DNA of 64,000 bases from Sphingobacterium sp. ML3W (GCF_029542085.1 NZ_CP107036.1:5146001-5210000); one strand, 5' to 3'; shown: positions 36,111 to 45,888, counted from the first letter of the stretch. The notes: generated by a model from the letters alone, not told the origin. Numbers and translations: made by a program.

Positions 36111-36446
36111 TTAACAGTTAGGAGGCGGCGTTGGAACCGTAGGATGGAAAGCTAAAATGCTTTTCTCGTTTTTAAGGTAATTCTTTTGTTTTCCTTGGTT
36201 CTCAACAATGGTAGTCTCGAATACAATGGGTTCGTCTGTTTTTGTATTGAAAAATTTTGAGGCAGTTTCAAGCGTATCAGTGCTTGCGCCATTATTGTTC
36301 TCGATTTCTATTTGTAAAACAATTTGTAAAATGGTATTCTGGTCTAAGCTGTTGGAAAAAATAGGCGATATAGAGATGGCCATCTTTGTGAAAAAGATGA
36401 TCGCACATAAGAATGCTGCCACAAATCTAAATCTCTTATTTAACAT
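36111..36446 (-). CDS. Small exported protein of unknown function, 111 aa
   Basis: No family recognised. An N-terminal signal-like hydrophobic segment (FVAAFLCAIIFFTKMAISI) is followed by ~85 polar residues rich in Asn/Thr and a proline-rich end TVPTPPPNC with a C-terminal cysteine. It precedes the SulP gene by ~180 bp on the same strand and may have its own promoter. Coding status is supported by the orderly signal peptide and lack of alternatives in this stretch. Confidence 0.6.
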   Translation of the reverse strand: MLNKRFRFVAAFLCAIIFFTKMAISISPIFSNSLDQNTILQIVLQIEIENNNGASTDTLETASKFFNTKTDEPIVFETTIVENQGKQKNYLKNEKSILAFHPTVPTPPPNC

Positions 36447-36616
36447 TTTTTAGTACCTTTAATAGTGTTGTTTTACATGGTAAAAATAGCAATTCTATGT
36501 TAATTTCAAATTAAAAGTGCATAAAAAATGAATTTTGGCACGAAATTGTGACGAAAAGATTATTTTTTGTAGAGTTTTCAATAGCATTTATGAACTATAA
36601 ATATTAAGCCTTTTCT

Positions 36617-38158
36617 ATGGCAAATAAAGAACAATTTATCGAGAAGGTTCAGTCTTCTTATAACCCCAAGGGGGCTTTTATATATTTGGGAGCGGGTATT
36701 TTGAATGGTGAAATTTTAGCGGATGCAAAGGTCAATCTGGCACTGAAAATGATGAATCGCCACGGGCTGATTGCCGGTGCTACAGGGACAGGTAAAACCA
36801 GGACGCTACAATTGATTGCTGAGCAATTATCAGACGCATCTGTGTCGGTATTTATGTTGGATGTAAAAGGTGATCTATCTGGTCTTGCTGTGCCAGGAAT
36901 GACCAATCAGGCACTGTTGGATCGTGGAAATGCGGTAGGAGTACCCTTCCAACCAGCGAGTTTTCCTGTTGAGCTCTATTCCTTGTCAGGAAACAAGGGG
37001 ATTCCGATGCGCATTACGATCGATGATTTTGGACCTGTCTTGTTGGGAAGGATCCTGGAATTGAATGAAACTCAGACCGGGGTTTTGGCAGCGATGTTTA
37101 AATATGCGCAAGATCATCAGATGCCATTAATAGACTTTACAGATACCAAAAAGTTGTTAACTTATCTTTCTGACGGTCCCGGAAGCGAGGAAATCAAAAA
37201 TGACTACGGTAAGATCAGTTCCGCAAGTTCAGGAACGATTTTGCGTAAGATCGTCGCCCTAGAGCAACAGGGATTGGCACATATCTTTGGAGAAAAGGAG
37301 TTCGATATCAATGACTTATTTCAGAAAGTTGACGGAAAGGGTATAATCAGTTTACTGAACATTTCGGACGTACAGGATCAACCAGTGCTCTATTCTACAT
37401 TTTTGTTGAGTCTGCTCGCCCAGCTATTTAAGAATATGCCCGAAGTGGGGGATTTGGATCAGCCGAAACTGGTATTTTTCTTTGACGAAGCACATCTTCT
37501 TTTTAACGGAGCTTCCAAAGCCTTTTTAACCCAGGTGGATCAGATTATCCGTCTTATCCGCTCCAAAGGAATCGGCGTATTTTTCTGTACACAGTCTCCG
37601 ACAGATGTTCCGGAATCGGTATTGGCCCAATTGGGAAATAGGGTACAACATGCTTTGCGAGCCTTTACACCGAATGATGCTGAAAATCTAAAAAAAACAG
37701 TGAAAACCTACCCTAAATCGGACTTCTATGAGATTGATCAGATTTTGACTTCTTTGGGTACCGGTCAAGCCTTAATTACGGTACTGAATGATAAAGGTAT
37801 TCCTACAGAAGTGGTGGCAACCCATCTGGTACCAGCCCGTGCTGTAATGGGCCCCGCAGACGATGCGACAATCAATCAAATTATTAATCAATCTGACTTA
37901 AAGGCAAAATATCAGGAAAGACAGGAAAATCGGTCTGCCGCTGAGATGATCGATGAGAAAATGCAGGTTGTACAGCAGGAAGAACAGCGTGCAGCTGCGG
38001 AAAAAGAAGCTGCCAAAGCTGATCGACCTACATCCAGAAGACAGACGCCATTAGAAGCTGCGCAGCGTACCGCGACAACGACACTCGCAAGAGAAGGGGT
38101 CAAACTTTTAGGGAAATTGGCGACCGGTCTATTGAATGCATTCTTAAAAAAGAAATAA
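36617..38158 (+). CDS. HerA-like ATPase, DUF853 (YjgR) family
   Basis: A 513-residue P-loop ATPase related to HerA/FtsK hexameric motors and to E. coli YjgR, cellular role unknown. Walker A is GATGTGKT at residues 54-61, Walker B LVFFFDEAHLLF; GVFFCTQSPTDVP is a conserved sensor region. After the motor a ~90-residue charged, coiled-coil-like tail (QVVQQEEQRAAAEKEAAK) ends in a basic/hydrophobic segment (VKLLGKLATGLLNAFLKKK). Cytosolic; stands alone. Confidence 0.92.
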   Translation: MANKEQFIEKVQSSYNPKGAFIYLGAGILNGEILADAKVNLALKMMNRHGLIAGATGTGKTRTLQLIAEQLSDASVSVFMLDVKGDLSGLAVPGMTNQALLDRGNAVGVPFQPASFPVELYSLSGNKGIPMRITIDDFGPVLLGRILELNETQTGVLAAMFKYAQDHQMPLIDFTDTKKLLTYLSDGPGSEEIKNDYGKISSASSGTILRKIVALEQQGLAHIFGEKEFDINDLFQKVDGKGIISLLNISDVQDQPVLYSTFLLSLLAQLFKNMPEVGDLDQPKLVFFFDEAHLLFNGASKAFLTQVDQIIRLIRSKGIGVFFCTQSPTDVPESVLAQLGNRVQHALRAFTPNDAENLKKTVKTYPKSDFYEIDQILTSLGTGQALITVLNDKGIPTEVVATHLVPARAVMGPADDATINQIINQSDLKAKYQERQENRSAAEMIDEKMQVVQQEEQRAAAEKEAAKADRPTSRRQTPLEAAQRTATTTLAREGVKLLGKLATGLLNAFLKKK

Positions 38159-38215
38159 CACAAATTTATTGATGATTTTCGTCCCGATACACTATTTTTA
38201 GACGTTGATCAGCAC

Positions 38216-38257
38216 TTAGCTAAATTTGCTTTTAAGGGCAATTTTAGCTAAGTTTGC
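38216..38257 (+). repeat. Tandem 14-mer forming a duplicated promoter element
   Basis: TTAGCTAAATTTGC (38216-38229) and TTAGCTAAGTTTGC (38244-38257) differ at one base and are 28 bp apart. The TTTG of the first is at the -33 distance from the TAAGTTTG of the second. Confidence 0.6.
38225..38256 (+). promoter_or_regulatory. Promoter of the nucleotidyltransferase gene
   Basis: TTTG (38225-38228), 20-bp spacer, TAAGTTTG (38249-38256): full match to the Bacteroidota two-box consensus. Predicted start near 38261, leader ~32 nt. Confidence 0.68.
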
Positions 38258-38292
38258 GGACGAAAAGAAAGTTCTATTAATACAATTTAAAT

Positions 38293-39204
38293 ATGAGTAA
38301 ACCAACCCTTTTGATTTTGGCAGCAGGAATGGCTAGCCGGTATGGTTCTTTAAAACAAGTAGATGGTTTTGGCCCACACGGCGAGACAATTATTGACTAT
38401 TCAATCTATGATGCCATCCGCGCAGGATTTGGAAAAGTTGTATTCATTATTCGGGAAGAATTCCTGGAGAAAATGAAAGAAGTTTTTGATAAAAAATTGG
38501 AAGGTAAAATAGAAGTTGACTACGCTTTTCAAAATTTTGATTTAACGAAATTTGGCGTGAATCACGTCATCGAAAGAACGAAACCTTGGGGTACAGCACA
38601 TGCTGTCATGAGCGCTAAGGATAAAGTAAATGAACCATTCTGCGTAATCAATGCAGACGATTTCTATGGTTCAGATTCCTTTGACAAAATGGCGAAGTTT
38701 TTAACCACTGAGGTATCAGATCAACAAATGTCATTGATGGGCTTTCAGGTCGGTAATACAATGTCTGATTATGGCTATGTATCACGTGGTGTCTGTGAAG
38801 TTAGTCCAACAGGACAAATGGACAGTGTCACAGAGCGTACAAATATTTATTACAAAGGTGAGGGTGATGATCGTAAAATTGTTTATGAAGAAAACGGCGT
38901 TGAAAACGATTTAGATCCAGAAACGCGTGTATCGATGAATTTTTGGGGCTTTACGCCAAAAATCTTCGAAGTAGCACAAGCGATGTTTCCAGCTTTTGTT
39001 GAAGAAAACAAAGAGAATTTGAAAGCGGAATTCTTTATTCCTTCGGTTCCGGATTATATGGTGAAACATAAAATGGCGGATTTCAAAGTAATCCCGACAT
39101 CATCGAAATGGTTTGGTGTAACCTATAAAGAAGATAAACCTATCGTTCAAGAATCAATTTCTAAATTGGTTGCCGATGGTGTATATCCTGAAAAGTTATT
39201 TTAA
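38293..39204 (+). CDS. Sugar-phosphate nucleotidyltransferase family protein
   Basis: Rossmann-like enzyme that activates a sugar (or similar) phosphate with an NTP. The N-terminal signature LILAAGMASRYGSLKQVDGFG (split motif GxGxR with downstream Lys) and INADDFYG (metal-binding Asp) are clear. Length 303 aa. In related genomes similar proteins occur beside aminoglycoside/choline-kinase-like phosphotransferases, but none is adjacent here, so the substrate is open. Single-gene unit between its own promoter and a terminator. Confidence 0.9.
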   Translation: MSKPTLLILAAGMASRYGSLKQVDGFGPHGETIIDYSIYDAIRAGFGKVVFIIREEFLEKMKEVFDKKLEGKIEVDYAFQNFDLTKFGVNHVIERTKPWGTAHAVMSAKDKVNEPFCVINADDFYGSDSFDKMAKFLTTEVSDQQMSLMGFQVGNTMSDYGYVSRGVCEVSPTGQMDSVTERTNIYYKGEGDDRKIVYEENGVENDLDPETRVSMNFWGFTPKIFEVAQAMFPAFVEENKENLKAEFFIPSVPDYMVKHKMADFKVIPTSSKWFGVTYKEDKPIVQESISKLVADGVYPEKLF

Positions 39205-39229
39205 GAGCTAAGAGAAATAGCTTATATTG

Positions 39230-39261
39230 AACCTGTGTTGTTTGACAATACAGGTTTTTTT
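39230..39261 (+). terminator. Intrinsic terminator after the nucleotidyltransferase gene
   Basis: AACCTGT / ACAGGTT with inner TTG/CAA pairing and seven T residues following. Confidence 0.82.
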
Positions 39262-39380
39262 GTGCTTAACAATGCAGATGCTGTGGATGGGTTGCTGTGC
39301 TGTTTTAGGAGAAGGAGTATTGGGAACAGCTAAGATTAAACCGATACATTAGATTATGATAGAAAAATGAATTATTGTAA

Positions 39381-40058
39381 ATGAAAAAAATACTTAAGGT
39401 GTTAGGGTATATTATTTTAGGAATTATTGGGTTTTGCATTTTATATATTGTTGGCGAGTATAGCCTGTCGCGACTCTCAGCATCAGGTAAAGCGTCCTCC
39501 ACAGATCAGACGATTCAGGTATTTGTCAAATCCAATGGTGTCCATACAGATATTGTTTTGCCAGTCATCGTGAAAGAGGTGGATTGGTCCAACGTATTTC
39601 CTTATGCCAACACCGTTGGTAAAAAAAACGGTTATCAGTATATGGGTATAGGTTGGGGAGACAAAGGCTTTTATTTGGATACACCGGAATGGAAAGATCT
39701 CAAAGCATCAACAGCTTTTGTAGCGGCCTTTGGATTGGGACAGTCTGCAATACATGTGACCTACTATAATTCCATTCGGGAGAATGACCTATGTTTTGGG
39801 TATAAAATAAATGAGGAACAGTATCGCGCACTGGTAAAGTATATCTATGATTCTTTGGATTTGCATGAAGGTAAACCTATATTGGTAGAGACGGATGCAC
39901 AATACGATGATGCAGATGCCTTTTATGAAGCCAAAGGAGCTTATAGCATGTTCTATTCCTGTAATACCTGGACAAACAACGCTTTGAAGAAGGCAAATAT
40001 GCCAGCAGGAGTCTGGGCGACCTTGGATAAAGGAATATTGAGCCATTATCGGAAATAG
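39381..40058 (+). CDS. TIGR02117/DUF2459 family membrane-anchored protein
   Basis: A 225-residue protein with one N-terminal membrane segment (about 5-25) and an exported globular domain. Family motifs: VKSNGVHTDIVLPV, GWGDKGFYLDTPEWKDL, and the Cys-containing MFYSCNTWTNNAL near the end. The paired His and Cys with Asp suggest a papain-like NlpC-type fold, but activity is unproven. Single-gene unit, 80 bp before the dnaK terminator (convergent). Confidence 0.88.
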   Translation: MKKILKVLGYIILGIIGFCILYIVGEYSLSRLSASGKASSTDQTIQVFVKSNGVHTDIVLPVIVKEVDWSNVFPYANTVGKKNGYQYMGIGWGDKGFYLDTPEWKDLKASTAFVAAFGLGQSAIHVTYYNSIRENDLCFGYKINEEQYRALVKYIYDSLDLHEGKPILVETDAQYDDADAFYEAKGAYSMFYSCNTWTNNALKKANMPAGVWATLDKGILSHYRK

Positions 40059-40145
40059 CTGTGGCTTATTGAATTCTTTTGCACAATATAGATAAACAGC
40101 TCTTTCGCTTTTCAAAGTGTTAAAAAGAGGATGTTCTTATAATAA

Positions 40146-40179
40146 AAAAAGCTCCGGGAATACATCCCCGGAGCTTTTT
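40146..40179 (-). terminator. Terminator of dnaK (bidirectional)
   Basis: AAAAAGCTCCGGG / CCCGGAGCTTTTT, perfect 13-bp stem, 8-nt loop, with A-run and T-run on either side. Confidence 0.92.
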
Positions 40180-40197
40180 ATTTATCAGCAGGAGTGA

Positions 40198-42102
40198 TTA
40201 TTTCACTTCTTCGTAGTCTACGTCAGTTACGTCATCACCACCTTGGTTTCCACCTTGTGCTTGACCAGCGTCTCCTTGAGGTTGTTGTGCACCACCTTGA
40301 GAAGCAGCGTACATTTCTTCAGAAGCAGCATTCCAAGCATTTTGTAATTCTTCAGAAGCCGAATCAATATCTGCGAAGTTTTTCGCTTCGTATGCAGCTT
40401 TTAATTTCGTTAAGCCAGCTTCAATAGGAGCTTTCTTATCTGCAGAAATTTTGTCACCATATTCTTTCAATTGTTTTTCAGTTGAGAAGATCAAGGCATC
40501 CGCTGCATTTACTTTGTCAGCTTCTTCTTTCATTTTTTTATCAGCATCAGCATTTGCTTCAGCTTCTTCTTTCATACGTTTGATTTCATCATCAGATAAA
40601 CCTGAAGATGCTTCAATACGGATGTTTTGCTCTTTACCAGTTGCTTTATCTTTTGCTGATACTTTGATGATACCGTTGGCATCAATATCAAAAGTAACTT
40701 CAATTTGAGGCACACCACGAGGCGCTGGTGGAATATCGTTCAAATGGAAGCGGCCGATTGTACGGTTTTGGCTCGCCATAGGACGCTCACCTTGTAAGAT
40801 GTGGATCTCTACCGATGGTTGATTGTCAGAAGCAGTAGAGAATGTTTCCGATTTTTTAGTCGGAATAGTTGTATTCGCTTCAATCAATTTAGTCATTACA
40901 CCACCCATTGTTTCGATACCCAATGAAAGTGGAGTTACATCCAATAATAATACATCTTTTACTTCACCAGTTAATACACCTCCTTGGATTGCAGCACCTA
41001 AAGCAACAACTTCGTCAGGGTTTACACCTTTGGAAGGTTCTTTTCCGAAGAAAGCTTTTACAGCATCAACAATTGCAGGGATACGAGTAGAACCACCTAC
41101 TAAGATAATTTCGTCGATATCTGATTTGCTGAAACCAGCGTTTTTCAATGCAGACTCACAAGGAGCAATTGTTCTCTTGATCAAGTCAGCTGCCAAAGCT
41201 TCAAATTTAGCACGTGATAATGAACGAACTAAGTGTTTTGGGCCAGTAGCATCTGCTGTGATATATGGCAAGTTGATTTCAGTAGAAGTCGCACTTGATA
41301 ATTCAATTTTAGCTTTTTCAGCAGCTTCTTTCAAACGTTGCAATGCCATTGGATCTTTTTTCAGATCAAAACCATTGTTTTCATTCTTGAATTCTTCATT
41401 CAACCAGTTGATAATTACGTTATCGAAGTCATCACCACCTAAGTGAGTATCACCGTCAGTAGATTTTACTTCAAATACACCATCACCTAATTCCAATACG
41501 GAAACGTCATGTGTACCACCACCACAGTCAAACACAACGATCTTCATATCTTTGTGTGCTTTGTCCAAACCGTAAGCTAAAGCAGCAGCAGTAGGTTCGT
41601 TGATGATACGTTTAACAGATAAACCAGCGATTTCACCAGCTTCTTTAGTTGCTTGACGTTGTGCGTCGTTGAAGTATGCAGGTACTGTGATGACAGCTTC
41701 AGTTACTTCTTGACCTAAGAAGTCTTCAGCAGTCTTCTTCATTTTTTGAAGAATCATCGCAGAGATTTCTTGTGGAGTATATTTGCGGTCGTCGATTTCT
41801 ACGCGTGGTGTATTGTTATCACCTTTAACGATGTTATAAGGTACGTGTTCAGCTTCTTTTATTGCCTCATCATATGAAAGTCCCATAAAACGTTTAATAG
41901 AATAAATAGTTTTATGTGGATTAGTAATTGCTTGACGTTTAGCTGGGTCACCCACTTTACGCTCACCACCTTCTACGAAAGCTACAATGGAAGGAGTGGT
42001 ACGTTTACCTTCGTTGTTCGTAATTACTACAGGCTCGTTACCTTCCATTACGGCAACACATGAGTTTGTAGTACCTAAGTCAATTCCTATAATTTTAGAC
42101 AT
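40198..42102 (-). CDS. dnaK: Chaperone DnaK (Hsp70)
   Basis: ATP-driven cytosolic chaperone. 634 residues, full length: GIDLGTTNSCVAVMEG at the N-terminus, FDCGGGTHDVSVLELG (phosphate 2 loop), GGSTRIPAIVDAV (adenosine loop), DVTPLSLGIETMGGVMT at the linker, the substrate-binding and lid domains, and the acidic tail ending VTDVDYEEVK. Codon use is strongly biased as in highly expressed genes. dnaJ and grpE are not in the window. No TAnnTTTG box or heat-shock operator was recognised upstream. Confidence 0.98.
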   Translation of the reverse strand: MSKIIGIDLGTTNSCVAVMEGNEPVVITNNEGKRTTPSIVAFVEGGERKVGDPAKRQAITNPHKTIYSIKRFMGLSYDEAIKEAEHVPYNIVKGDNNTPRVEIDDRKYTPQEISAMILQKMKKTAEDFLGQEVTEAVITVPAYFNDAQRQATKEAGEIAGLSVKRIINEPTAAALAYGLDKAHKDMKIVVFDCGGGTHDVSVLELGDGVFEVKSTDGDTHLGGDDFDNVIINWLNEEFKNENNGFDLKKDPMALQRLKEAAEKAKIELSSATSTEINLPYITADATGPKHLVRSLSRAKFEALAADLIKRTIAPCESALKNAGFSKSDIDEIILVGGSTRIPAIVDAVKAFFGKEPSKGVNPDEVVALGAAIQGGVLTGEVKDVLLLDVTPLSLGIETMGGVMTKLIEANTTIPTKKSETFSTASDNQPSVEIHILQGERPMASQNRTIGRFHLNDIPPAPRGVPQIEVTFDIDANGIIKVSAKDKATGKEQNIRIEASSGLSDDEIKRMKEEAEANADADKKMKEEADKVNAADALIFSTEKQLKEYGDKISADKKAPIEAGLTKLKAAYEAKNFADIDSASEELQNAWNAASEEMYAASQGGAQQPQGDAGQAQGGNQGGDDVTDVDYEEVK

Positions 42103-42235
42103 ATCTTGTATTTTAATTTTTTTACTTAAATAAATTCTATCACTCTATTATCAACCCTTATGCCAATCCGAAAGTTTTGTAAAAAAATCACTATTTGTCA
42201 TCAATTTGTCGTTAGGTACTGCCAAACTGACATTT

Positions 42236-43120
42236 TCAATAGACAAGTTGCTCCAAGATCCGTTTTTTTGCTGACTCATTTTGGCGATTGCGTGGCATAT
42301 ATCTGCCAAAGAGCGCTGTAAATTCTTCCAGTTTCATCTGTTTTGATTTTTTTTCCCGCCAATCTGTGGGAACGAGATTATTGGTATAGGCGATATTTGT
42401 TGCCCAGTATTGGATATGCATCTCAGGTATGACCAGCCCCAATATCATGCCCGGAAGACCATGGCTCAAAGCCGGTCCTGCTGACACTGGTATTTCTTCG
42501 GCATAATAAGCAATCAGGTAGAGGGAATCTTTGGTCGCCCCATTCACCCTTCGGCAGTTGATGCCGGCGATATTGCGAAATTCCTCCGTAAAGCGCCAAG
42601 TGATACTATCCAACGTTTCAGAAAGCAAATATTTCTCATCGATATCGAGCTGGATATCAGCCTTGCCTGCTTTTAAATCCTGGTAAAGCACCTTTCCATT
42701 TTTGCCGGCTCCACCTCTGGGCATGCCACGTTGGTTTCCACCCCCTCCGCCTCGCGAGCCGCCTTGATTTCTACCACCTCGGGCACCTGAAGTAATACTT
42801 GCTGCACGCATTTTACCTTCTCCCTTCTGTTTTTCGGTACTTGTGCTTTCTTCTGGCATAAGCACAGTCGCATTTTCATCAAAGTATAAGTTCAGTCGAT
42901 CTGTATGTGAGTCCGGCATTTTATCTAGGTGCTCCATGAAGTCTATTCCCCGACCCATCATTTTTGAGTTCATGTCATTGGACATTTGTCGCATGCGGGC
43001 TTTTGTATACGTCACCTTGTCAAAACTAATGGTACCCCTATTACCAAAATAGGCGTATTGTGCCTGCAGAGATAATCCGGTTAGACAAAATATAATAATG
43101 GTCAAATATGTTCTAATCAT
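42236..43120 (-). CDS. GLPGLI family exported protein with Gly/Arg-rich insert
   Basis: Bacteroidota secreted protein family of unknown function, named for a conserved motif present here as GLPGMILGL at residues 221-229. A signal peptide occupies 1-20 (ending LQAQ). Residues 112-138 form an RGG-like low-complexity stretch, unusual for the family core and probably a disordered loop. The gene overlaps the preceding barrel gene by 8 bp, so the two are translationally coupled; GLPGLI proteins commonly accompany TonB-receptor-like barrels. Confidence 0.87.
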   Translation of the reverse strand: MIRTYLTIIIFCLTGLSLQAQYAYFGNRGTISFDKVTYTKARMRQMSNDMNSKMMGRGIDFMEHLDKMPDSHTDRLNLYFDENATVLMPEESTSTEKQKGEGKMRAASITSGARGGRNQGGSRGGGGGNQRGMPRGGAGKNGKVLYQDLKAGKADIQLDIDEKYLLSETLDSITWRFTEEFRNIAGINCRRVNGATKDSLYLIAYYAEEIPVSAGPALSHGLPGMILGLVIPEMHIQYWATNIAYTNNLVPTDWREKKSKQMKLEEFTALFGRYMPRNRQNESAKKRILEQLVY

Positions 43121-45797
43121 TGCTTTTTCCTAAATATTTATTGAAATCCCATTTGACACCAACTAAAAAATATTGCGTTAATACCTGTTGGGTGGATTCC
43201 GAGTAATTGGTATCACTGCCATTCCGACGTGTATTATTAAACGTATTAAAGAGGTCAAAGGCTTTCAGGCTGACAGTCAGACTTTCATCTTTCAACACCT
43301 TTTTCTCCAACTCCAAATTGGTATAAAATTGATTAATTGATTTCTTGTAGAGTTTGGTAGGTCCGGTGTAACTATAGTAAACATTGGTCATGATGTTGAA
43401 TTTCTTCGGTAGAAAATATTTGATATATCCCGAAGCTCCACCTTCAAAGTTGGTTGCGTTATATTGTGTGTTGATTGAATTTTGCTGTGTATTAAGGCCC
43501 GCATTCACCGAGAGATCAAAATCAAAGCCTTCTGAATCTTGTTCATTTAAACTCGAGCCCAGGCTGAAAGAGGTATTTTTTGAATTGTTCAAGAGAAACT
43601 CACCTTGAGATTGACCACTTTCAAATTTTGTGTAGCTGTAACTATTGTTGTACCGGATATTTGCACTTTTATTGAAGTTAATGCGACGATTGGCCAGGGG
43701 TTGCATATGATTGATGTTCAATCCGCTGTTCCAGTTCGATTTGCCCGATAAGTTTTCATAGCTACTGATTTGAGCAGAATTCTCCATGACTGTCGTCTTA
43801 TTGACAATTGGGTTATTAACAAAAGAGAAATTTCCGTTAATATTAATGTTCGTACCCTTCAGCAAACTGAATGCATTATAATTTGCCGAAATGTTGTTGG
43901 TGACAGCCCGTTTGAGGTCTGGGTTACCGATCTGTTGAAATAGTGGGTTAGTCTGCGGTTGCAGCGGTTGTAACTGATCAAATGAAGGAATGATATTCGA
44001 ACTCTGGTAAGCCAGTCGGATATTTTTGCTATTTGAAATTCGGTAATTGGCATCAAAGTTTAGATTGTTGTCCCAAAAATTCCTTGAAAGGTTTATATCC
44101 CGGTCACTATCGCTTAACTTTTGATTTTTGTAAAATGTTCGGTTGGAGAGATTAACCTCAAATTTATCCTTCCGATAAGACAAATGGACATTAACTCCCT
44201 GGTTGGTATTATTGTCAATCTGATTTTTAGAGTATAATGGATCTTTCTCTTCAGTTTCTATGTCTGTTGATATCTGTTCATTCCTGTTGTTTGACTGATT
44301 GAAGCTGTAGCCCAAAGCTAAATTCATGGCGTCATTGAGCCTGTTATTGAAATTCAATGAAGTAGAAAAGTTATTGCCTTTGTTATTACCCCTTCTATTT
44401 TGGTTAATACGCGTGGTATCATTGCTCTGATGGATAATTGTTTCTGAGTTAACCTTGCTGTCCGAAGTTGATTCATTATAGTTGTTTCCGACCATTAGAT
44501 TCAATGAACTGCCGGCTTTGAGTCTTTTTCTATAGTTCAGGCGAAAATTATTGCTTTGGCTCGAAGTATTCGATTCATTTTTCTCATTAAAGGAGCTAAC
44601 AGCAGCACCAGTGCCATCTTTGGTGGCACTTTCCGACTGACTTAAACTGAAATTATTTGACCAATTTCCGTTGGTCTGTAGTTCTAAATTTTGAGTTGAA
44701 TCCAGTCGCATGGAGAGATTGGATCTGACGCCATTGCTTCTTGCGCTATTTTCGTTGTAATTTTTGCTATTTCGTTCTAAGATCGAGTTATCAGGGAGAA
44801 TGTTTTTGTTGTAATTTTCCGATTGATTTTTGTTGCTACTGTTATTGTAATTATAATTCGCATTTACCTTTAAAGCCTTTTTGAGAAACTGATTTTCGTA
44901 GTTAGCGCCGAGAGATGTGTTCAGTGGTTGCCCCGTGATCTGGTTGTTCATCCGCAAAGAGCCTTCACGACTATTAGAGCTCCCCATATTATTGTGATTG
45001 GCGGTGATGCCAATCCGTTCCGTCTGGTTAAATTTGGCTGCAAATAAGTTTCCAGCGTAGAGCTCCTTGGTACCACCTAATAGCTCTGCATTTCCGAAGA
45101 TACCTTTTCTGGCCTTTTCTTTTAACACCACATTGACTGTCTGAATACGTACACCGTCATCTATACCCGATAGTTCGGCTTCTTCTGATTTTTTCTCATA
45201 CAATTGTACTTTGTCTACTGCATCGGCCCGGACATTGCGTATGGCAATTTTAGGGTCATAACCAAAAAATTCTTCGCCATCAATAAAGACTTTCTGTACT
45301 GCTTTGCCCTGAGCGGTGATATTTCCATCTCCAGACACCGTGAAACCAGGCAATCGTCGAAAAAGATCTTCGAGCTTTGCGTTTTTCTCGGTTGCGAAAC
45401 TTGCTGCATCATATTCTATCGTATCTCCCTTGAGTGTGATGGGCAGTCTACGTGTAATGATAACTTCTTCAAGGACATTTTTTTGCGAATTGATCTTAAT
45501 GTCGTTGAGGTCGATTTCCTTATCCTTGATGTCGATGGTGTCACTATAAAGTTCAAACTTTGGGTAGGTCGCTAAAAGTATATAGCTGCCGGGTTTAATA
45601 TTTTTGATCAGAAATTTCCCTTCCTCATTGGCTCTGTTAAAATAACGAAGCACAGAGTCTTTATTCAATAGGATGATTGAGGCATTGGTCAATGGCTTAT
45701 TGTCAGCTTTATCTAAAATTTTCCCCTTTATGCTTGTCTGGGAATAAGCTGTGCTGATAACAAAAAATAATAGGAATAATTGAATTAATCTTTTCAT
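43113..45797 (-). CDS. TonB-receptor-like outer-membrane barrel with carboxypeptidase-like N-domain
   Basis: An 894-residue outer-membrane protein. Signal peptide 1-19 (ending AYS), then a carboxypeptidase-regulatory-like beta-sandwich (KGKILDKADNKPLTNASIILL), a plug-like region (LEDLFRRLPGFTVSGDGNITAQGKAVQKVFIDGEEFFGYDP), and a very Asn/Ser-rich beta barrel. No TonB box is obvious. It belongs to the outer-membrane beta-barrel group often paired with GLPGLI proteins; the paired gene overlaps its end by 8 bp. Substrate unknown. Confidence 0.9.
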   Translation of the reverse strand: MKRLIQLFLLFFVISTAYSQTSIKGKILDKADNKPLTNASIILLNKDSVLRYFNRANEEGKFLIKNIKPGSYILLATYPKFELYSDTIDIKDKEIDLNDIKINSQKNVLEEVIITRRLPITLKGDTIEYDAASFATEKNAKLEDLFRRLPGFTVSGDGNITAQGKAVQKVFIDGEEFFGYDPKIAIRNVRADAVDKVQLYEKKSEEAELSGIDDGVRIQTVNVVLKEKARKGIFGNAELLGGTKELYAGNLFAAKFNQTERIGITANHNNMGSSNSREGSLRMNNQITGQPLNTSLGANYENQFLKKALKVNANYNYNNSSNKNQSENYNKNILPDNSILERNSKNYNENSARSNGVRSNLSMRLDSTQNLELQTNGNWSNNFSLSQSESATKDGTGAAVSSFNEKNESNTSSQSNNFRLNYRKRLKAGSSLNLMVGNNYNESTSDSKVNSETIIHQSNDTTRINQNRRGNNKGNNFSTSLNFNNRLNDAMNLALGYSFNQSNNRNEQISTDIETEEKDPLYSKNQIDNNTNQGVNVHLSYRKDKFEVNLSNRTFYKNQKLSDSDRDINLSRNFWDNNLNFDANYRISNSKNIRLAYQSSNIIPSFDQLQPLQPQTNPLFQQIGNPDLKRAVTNNISANYNAFSLLKGTNININGNFSFVNNPIVNKTTVMENSAQISSYENLSGKSNWNSGLNINHMQPLANRRINFNKSANIRYNNSYSYTKFESGQSQGEFLLNNSKNTSFSLGSSLNEQDSEGFDFDLSVNAGLNTQQNSINTQYNATNFEGGASGYIKYFLPKKFNIMTNVYYSYTGPTKLYKKSINQFYTNLELEKKVLKDESLTVSLKAFDLFNTFNNTRRNGSDTNYSESTQQVLTQYFLVGVKWDFNKYLGKSND

Positions 45798-45814
45798 TTA
45801 CTGGTTGTATGTGC

Positions 45815-45822
45815 CAAAGATA
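45815..45822 (-). promoter_or_regulatory. Candidate -7 box for the barrel-GLPGLI operon
   Basis: TATCTTTG on the minus strand, 17 nt ahead of the ATG. -33 box not matched. Confidence 0.42.
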
Positions 45823-45888
45823 ATTTAGTTAATTGTTAATAAATGTGAAATTATTGTCAAGGAGTGTAAAATCTTTGGTATAGAGATT

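Noticed and set aside
40823..41446. 207-codon open frame opposite dnaK
   Set aside because: It is antisense to a highly conserved gene with strong codon bias, which creates long mirror frames; the translation has no family features.
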